Assembly: GCA_018296165.2 (NCBI GenBank)
Contig: JACKQL020000070.1
Span: forward strand, 124,001 to 188,000
Direction: 5' to 3'
DNA length: 64,000 nt
From: Termitomyces sp. T153
Lineage: Eukaryota > Basidiomycota > Agaricomycetes > Agaricales > Lyophyllaceae
Shown: piece after piece, positions 59,452 to 64,000 of the stretch
How the letters are laid out: each line of letters starts with the position of its first letter
How positions within the stretch are numbered: position 1 is the first letter of the stretch
The notes under the pieces: generated by a model
The model's database searches: none
Told to the model about the DNA's origin: nothing
Seen by the model: only the letters and a program-made list of their open reading frames with translations
Program-made: the position numbers and the translations under genes

Positions 59452-59963
59452 CTTGTCAAATTAATAACATATTCAAAAATAGACTCGAGTTTCACCATGA
59501 TGTACTCTGTGTTTATATGTGCTCCGTTTATGAGCGAGGTTCAAAATCCCGGACTCGAAATAGACAAAACTCTGGCATCACCAAGAAACGTAAACTTACA
59601 AGTGTAACTAAAGTTCTGATAAGATTCTCTGGTGCACGTGTGCTGGACGAAATATAAACAGAAGTGAGATTGATGTCAGTGTGGTTGTCGTGGCGCTTTA
59701 CGATGATGCTCTTCAAACGATCGACATTCCCAACTGTAATAACAGCCGTAATAAATAAACGTATAGACACTTAGTATGTTTGTCAAGTTCGTGAAAACAA
59801 CTGACCATAGCTGGTGTGTTACGGTTGAGTGCCAAGTAAAAGGCCCTTGTGGGATCCCATATTCAAGCCCAAGGATATGTTCTGTATGATTAGAGGCGTA
59901 GGAAAGCGACATAACAAAGTGACAGCAAATGGTACATATAACGGAGCATTCCGAAAGTGATTA
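59452..59963. other. Convergent intergenic region
   Basis: Contains the 3' ends of the P450 (plus) and carboxypeptidase (minus) transcripts. No other gene is seen. Confidence 0.6.
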
Positions 59964-62087
59964 TCAAAAGCCCTGCCCCTTCAACCATCGTCGAACCATG
60001 TACAACGACTCTGTAGGCTTGTCAAACGGGACGTGTGGGCCTCATGTGATTAGCTTGGAAATTGACTGCCAAGAAAACAGTGCTTATCATATGTCCCGCT
60101 CCACGGATAGTCGCAAATGTCAAAAGCTGGGTTGATTTAACTTCTCCCACAATCTTACCGCCAACTTCCCAGTTTCTCAATTTCTGTGCCTTATAGTCTT
60201 CGCTCCCACTCCATTCCAACTTGTCTACCCAAAGCTTATTTGCAACCCAGTTGCACTGCCAATCATAGGTGCCAGCGTATATCAGGACCCGGACGCCACG
60301 ATCGAGAAGGTTGGAGACATAGTACTGCACAGGAGAAGCCCATTTGTCCATGTGAGCATTAAACCCTTGGTTGACTACAGAAGAACAAGCTGAGAAGTTT
60401 GATGGAGATTCGATGCCAAGGAGAGCGCGTGTCTCTGGAAGGTCGAGGTATCGCTTGATGAACTCATTCTCTGCGTAACACAAGTCGCCTTCGCATGGCT
60501 CAAATTCATGTCAAGAACGATCAGTGAGTTACTTCGTCCAACTCCACCCACCTTGGAGATGTCGTATACGTTCCTGCCTTGTGCAGTATCATTTATCATA
60601 CTCGTACCCAGGAAATCCATAATCCTCTCACCTGTTGCCCACATGGGTGCAGACAGCTCATCATCGCAAAAATTGACCGCCGCACGGCAGTTTATCATAT
60701 CGAATTGATCAATACAAGCTTGTTGCATTGCTTTCTGGCAGCGAGGAAGCTGTTGACAAATGTTCATGAGGCAAATCGTAGCCGCGATATGATATTCAAC
60801 GTACAGCAGTCTTCATCCGTACGCAGGTGCTAATAGACTGGAATGGGACGTTGAGAGAGGCAGTCCCACATTCTACTTCATATCGGCCAGGGTAAAGGCT
60901 AAAATTATCGTCATTCTGGAATAAGTCAAGTCAAAACTACAAGAGACTCGCGTCGAGATGTCGGTGATTCCGTTTCCGATCAAAACACTTTGTAGATTTA
61001 GAGGCTTGCGACCTTCCTGAATTGCTATCTTGTTCTGATCATATATTTCACTGGCGAAAACGGGTAGATAACGGCCCTAATGGGGTAAGTATAAGCATAC
61101 AAACCCAGGTCGAACGGATGTCGTACCCCATATGATTCCCCTGATAGATGGAGAGGACGTCCAGAAAACTGCTCGAAGGTTTCGAAGAAGATCGTAATAA
61201 ATGCATGGACATTTTTAGCAGCATCTTCAGTTGTCTCGACTGTTTCTCCAAAGTCTGCATATGAGAATCCGACACCAACACTGTGAAACATCTTGATATC
61301 AGCGAAATATTATAATTACATATTACCCAAAGACATTCACGGTTGATCAAGGAAAAAGATATTGGCTTCTTCGTTCCAAGAATGCGGGTTCCAAAGTGTC
61401 CCGTTTGCAGAGCTGTTCTTCATATCAATACTGCAAGGTCCTGGGTTTCTCGGAGTCAACGGGCAGCAAAGGATGAGAATGGGGTTTACCAAGTTCCATC
61501 AGCAAACCCATAGAGGAAGAGCATCCCGGGCCTGAGATCTTCTCAGGAAGGCGATACATCTATGATCCAAAAGGAGATGCACCTCCATTGATCCACATCA
61601 TTACGTCGTCTATAGGAGTGAGCATATAAGTTAGACGAGATGGACTGCGATGCTCAAGTAAACTCCATTGTGTATGTATGCGCGTACCTTTAGCTGGGTC
61701 GCGTCTACTTTCAAAGAAGTAGAAAAATAAATGCTTGGCTCCAGCATCAACATCAAGATAACCGGTGAACACGCTATGGTCACTATTTATCGCGACTTGA
61801 AGGTTACAAATTTATAAGATGATGACGCACTTGACAGTCGGATCGCAGAAGTGACTTTTCTTCAGACGGATTTGATGATTGGGGAATCTCGGATGGGACA
61901 GCGTGGTGAATTCATGCGACTCTACGTTCGACAAGTACATAGTCCTAGGAAGGTCCGAGTCACGGCCAGGAACATAACCATATCGATTGCTAGCGTGCAC
62001 ATTCAGCACTGTTTGAGCACCACTGACAGCAAGTACGCGCTGAGACACAAGAAGAGCTGCGCTAAGAAAGTTGAGAGCTAGCAGCAT
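59964..62087 (-). CDS. Serine carboxypeptidase (peptidase family S10), secreted
   Basis: Twelve minus-strand exons (62087-61831, 61773-61688, 61609-61583, 61531-61490, 61440-61341, 61280-61127, 61076-60948, 60915-60805, 60749-60632, 60577-60552, 60498-60088, 60032-59964) encode 509 residues. A signal peptide occupies residues 1-22. The substrate region WINGGPGCSSSMGL follows at about 120. The triad is Ser220 in GESYG, Asp429 in AGTYDWQCNW and His486 in RGAGHM, and the end VPFDKPTESLYMVRRWL completes the fold. Cys-rich segments near 290-350 fit the insertion subdomain. It removes C-terminal residues from peptides, probably outside the cell or in the vacuole. Two splice sites are odd: the last intron (60033-60087) reads AT...AC, and the intron at 60916-60947 is only 32 nt. 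Both are needed to keep the family sequence. Confidence 0.92.
60033..60087 (-). other. Candidate AT-AC intron in the carboxypeptidase gene
   Basis: Between codons for GHM and VPFDKP the minus strand reads ATAAGC at the donor and CCACAC at the acceptor, 55 nt in all. A GCTAATCA branch-point-like sequence lies about 20 nt before the end. No GT-AG alternative preserves both RGAGHM and VPFDKP in frame. The donor resembles the U2-type AT-AC class rather than the U12 consensus ATATCCTT. Confidence 0.65.
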
Positions 62088-62443
62088 TCGCACTCGACCG
62101 AGATGAAGACAAAAGTTTGTGACGGTAATGATGGTTTGAATTCAGCCTTACATCATTGGCTTGGACCAAACAACGCGTACGCGGTCTTGCGGAGTTCAGC
62201 GGTCCGGGGTCGTGCGCAAAATCTTCGACAACGTAAGAACATGCAACTTTTGGTAAGGTGGGATTGGGAGCAACGGGAATTCCGATCACCTATCCGACCT
62301 TATCCAACGGTCATTCAACAATTCATCAATACGCCACCGATCGTTCATTTACATAGATCGACTTCAGAAACGTGAATCCTCCCAAGCGGCTTCAAGGTCG
62401 ATGCTGACTATCTTAGCAGGCTCGCCCAAGGCGCCTTTACATC
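62088..62443. promoter_or_regulatory. Shared divergent promoter region
   Basis: A 356-bp gap separates the start codons of the carboxypeptidase (minus) and the FGGY kinase (plus), so both promoters must lie here. I see no clear TATA box. Confidence 0.55.
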
Positions 62444-64000
62444 ATGTCCCTTGAAACATATTACATAGGTATAGACGTCGGAACAGGTTCTGTTCGCGCC
62501 TCTCTGGTTAAGAAGGATGGTTCTGTTGTCGCTTCCTCCATCCATGACACGATCACATATCGCGATCCGAATGATCATCGCATCTTCGAACAATCGACCA
62601 CCAACATATGGTCAAATATCTGCGCGGCCGTGAAGGACTGCCTTTCCTCGTCAAATACTTCACCATCTGCCGTAAAAGGCTTGGGGTTTGATGCGACATG
62701 TTCATTGGCCGTGTCAGACTTCCAAGGCGAGCCTATCATAGTCACAAAGGGTGAACGACTGGGACAATATGGCGACAGAAATGTTGTACTATGGGCAGAT
62801 CATCGGGCGGAAAAAGAGGCTGACTTGATAAACAGCACTGAATCCGTTGTCTTGGACTATGTCGGTGGGGTCATGAGTGTATAAGCATCTTTATCTGAGG
62901 GCGACAGATTCCAATATTGACTCTTTGTTGGTTTAGCTCGAGATGGAAATACCCAAAATACTGTGGCTCAAGAATCACATGGACCCAACGCTCTTCTCCC
63001 GATGCCAGTTCTTCGATCTCCCAGACTTCCTGACATACCGTGCAACCTCCAACGTAACTCGATCATGTTGCTCTCTTACCTGCAAATGTTCCTATGTGCC
63101 CAAAAGTGGTTGGAATGCCGAGTTCTTCAAAAAGATCGGCCTTGGGGATATCGCAAGGACTGGGTACAAGCAGTTGGGAGCAGAAGCCAGCAACCTCCTA
63201 ACCGCAGGCCATCCGGTCGGCAAAGGCCTTACAAAGGGTTCAGCAGAAGAACTCGGCTTGATAGAAGGGACGCCTGTGGGAAGCGGACTGATTGATGCGT
63301 GTGTTGGATTCAACTATCACGAAGTTGAAGTTTTTATACCTTTGGCAGATATGCTGGGTGGCTTGGTACAGTTGCAGCTCGATATAAAGAAGATGGCATA
63401 CTTTCCGAGATCATTCCATCTCTGGACACATCTCAGCATCGCCTCGCTGCTGTTGCTGGTACAAGCACTTGTCATCTAGTCCAGGTGTGTCATTCCGGGC
63501 TACTCACGTACTTAGATTCGGCTGAAGCCAGGTCAGAGTCCTAAAGGTGTCTTTGTCAACGGGGTATGGGGGCCGTATAAAGTGCGTATTCCTGTTCTCA
63601 TTGAGCTACAAAGCTTGAGTTTCGATAGGACGCTGTTTTCCAAGGATGGTGGATGAATGAAGGCGGGCAGTCATCAACTGGCCAAGTATGTTGATCTCAC
63701 TGCTGGTTACACATCATCATCATTCTTGTCTTCGCAGTTGATTGACTTTATTCTGACAACTCATCCCGCGTATACCAAGCTTGTAGAGCTGGCAAAGGTG
63801 CAAGAAAAGAACATCCACACTGGTCGGCACTTCTTTGCTTTTATAAGGTGGAACAAATGCTGATATTGCCTTGTCAGTTCTTCAAGAAATTCTGGAGGAG
63901 CTCAGAATAGAGCGTAATGTCGACACATTAACGGAACTCACTAAAGATCTCCACATTTATCCCGACTTCCATGGTATTTATTCATCGTCTTCCTCCAGTA
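62444..64000 (+). CDS. FGGY-family carbohydrate kinase (D-ribulokinase-like), 3' end outside the window
   Basis: Exons 62444-62878, 62937-63298, 63349-63484, 63537-63581, 63629-63685, 63738-63822 and 63878-63973 are followed by an intron that starts at 63974 and runs to the edge. The N-terminus shows YYIGIDVGTGSVRASLV, the ATP phosphate-1 loop of the FGGY fold, then GLGFDATCSLAV and VVLWADHRAEKEADLI. Later blocks are GTPVGSGLIDAYAGWLG across the exon 2-3 junction, RLAAVAGTSTCHLVQ and GVFVNGVWGPYK, then FQGWWMNEGGQSSTGQLIDF. This order matches the fungal YDR109C/FGGY (D-ribulokinase) group of about 550-600 residues, which phosphorylates a ketopentose or sugar alcohol. The visible part covers about 400 residues. 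The substrate is inferred from the family only. Confidence 0.92.

Noticed and set aside
59518..59560. GGTTCAAAATCCC resembling a tRNA T-arm after the P450 gene
   Set aside because: The loop has an extra base and no acceptor, D or anticodon stem can be paired around it.
1..64000. CRISPR arrays, bacterial operons, prophage or biosynthetic gene cluster
   Set aside because: No regularly spaced repeats with unique spacers; the genes are spliced and eukaryotic; the P450, peptidase and kinase lack any core synthase such as a terpene, polyketide or peptide synthetase.

Overview
The window is nuclear DNA of a filamentous basidiomycete, most likely an Agaricomycete. Host genes carry many 45-60 bp GT-AG introns, and their families are typical of mushroom-forming fungi: a CYP63-like P450 with 17 exons, a secreted ferritin-like protein, an S10 carboxypeptidase, and Agaricomycete-type Ty3 and Copia elements. 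The species cannot be named from the sequence.

Layout. 1-2.06 kb is a CpG-free repeat block with a DDE transposase relic and a decayed tRNA-Asp. 2.1-9.3 kb is gene territory: an intron-containing tRNA-Asp, a PHO80-type cyclin, and a small four-exon coiled-coil gene. 9.3-49.9 kb is a retrotransposon graveyard of about 40 kb with almost no CpG. It holds one LTR-to-LTR element (11.76-20.39 kb), a chromodomain Ty3 pol (20.5-24.2 kb), minus-strand Ty3 fragments, a complete Copia element nested in a Ty3 LTR (30.40-36.06 kb), three solo LTRs with perfect 5-bp target duplications, and a patch of mitochondrial DNA (about 45.2-46.97 kb) with pieces of cox2 and nad4. 49.9-64 kb is again gene-rich: a paralogue of the four-exon gene, a ferritin-like secreted protein, a cytochrome P450, a convergent carboxypeptidase, and a divergent FGGY kinase that runs off the right edge.

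How the parts relate. The two four-exon paralogues lie on the same strand on either side of the transposon block and share internal exon lengths exactly, so the block probably grew between tandem duplicates. The P450, secreted peptidase, secreted ferritin-like protein and sugar kinase form a metabolic and secretory neighbourhood, but nothing shows that they act in one pathway. Transposon copies show loss of CpG, transition-only divergence and mirrored TG/CA differences, the mark of cytosine-methylation-driven decay. One solo LTR at 44.0-45.2 kb keeps its CpGs and looks young. All gene models are manual splice predictions from the sequence and family knowledge; no search was run.
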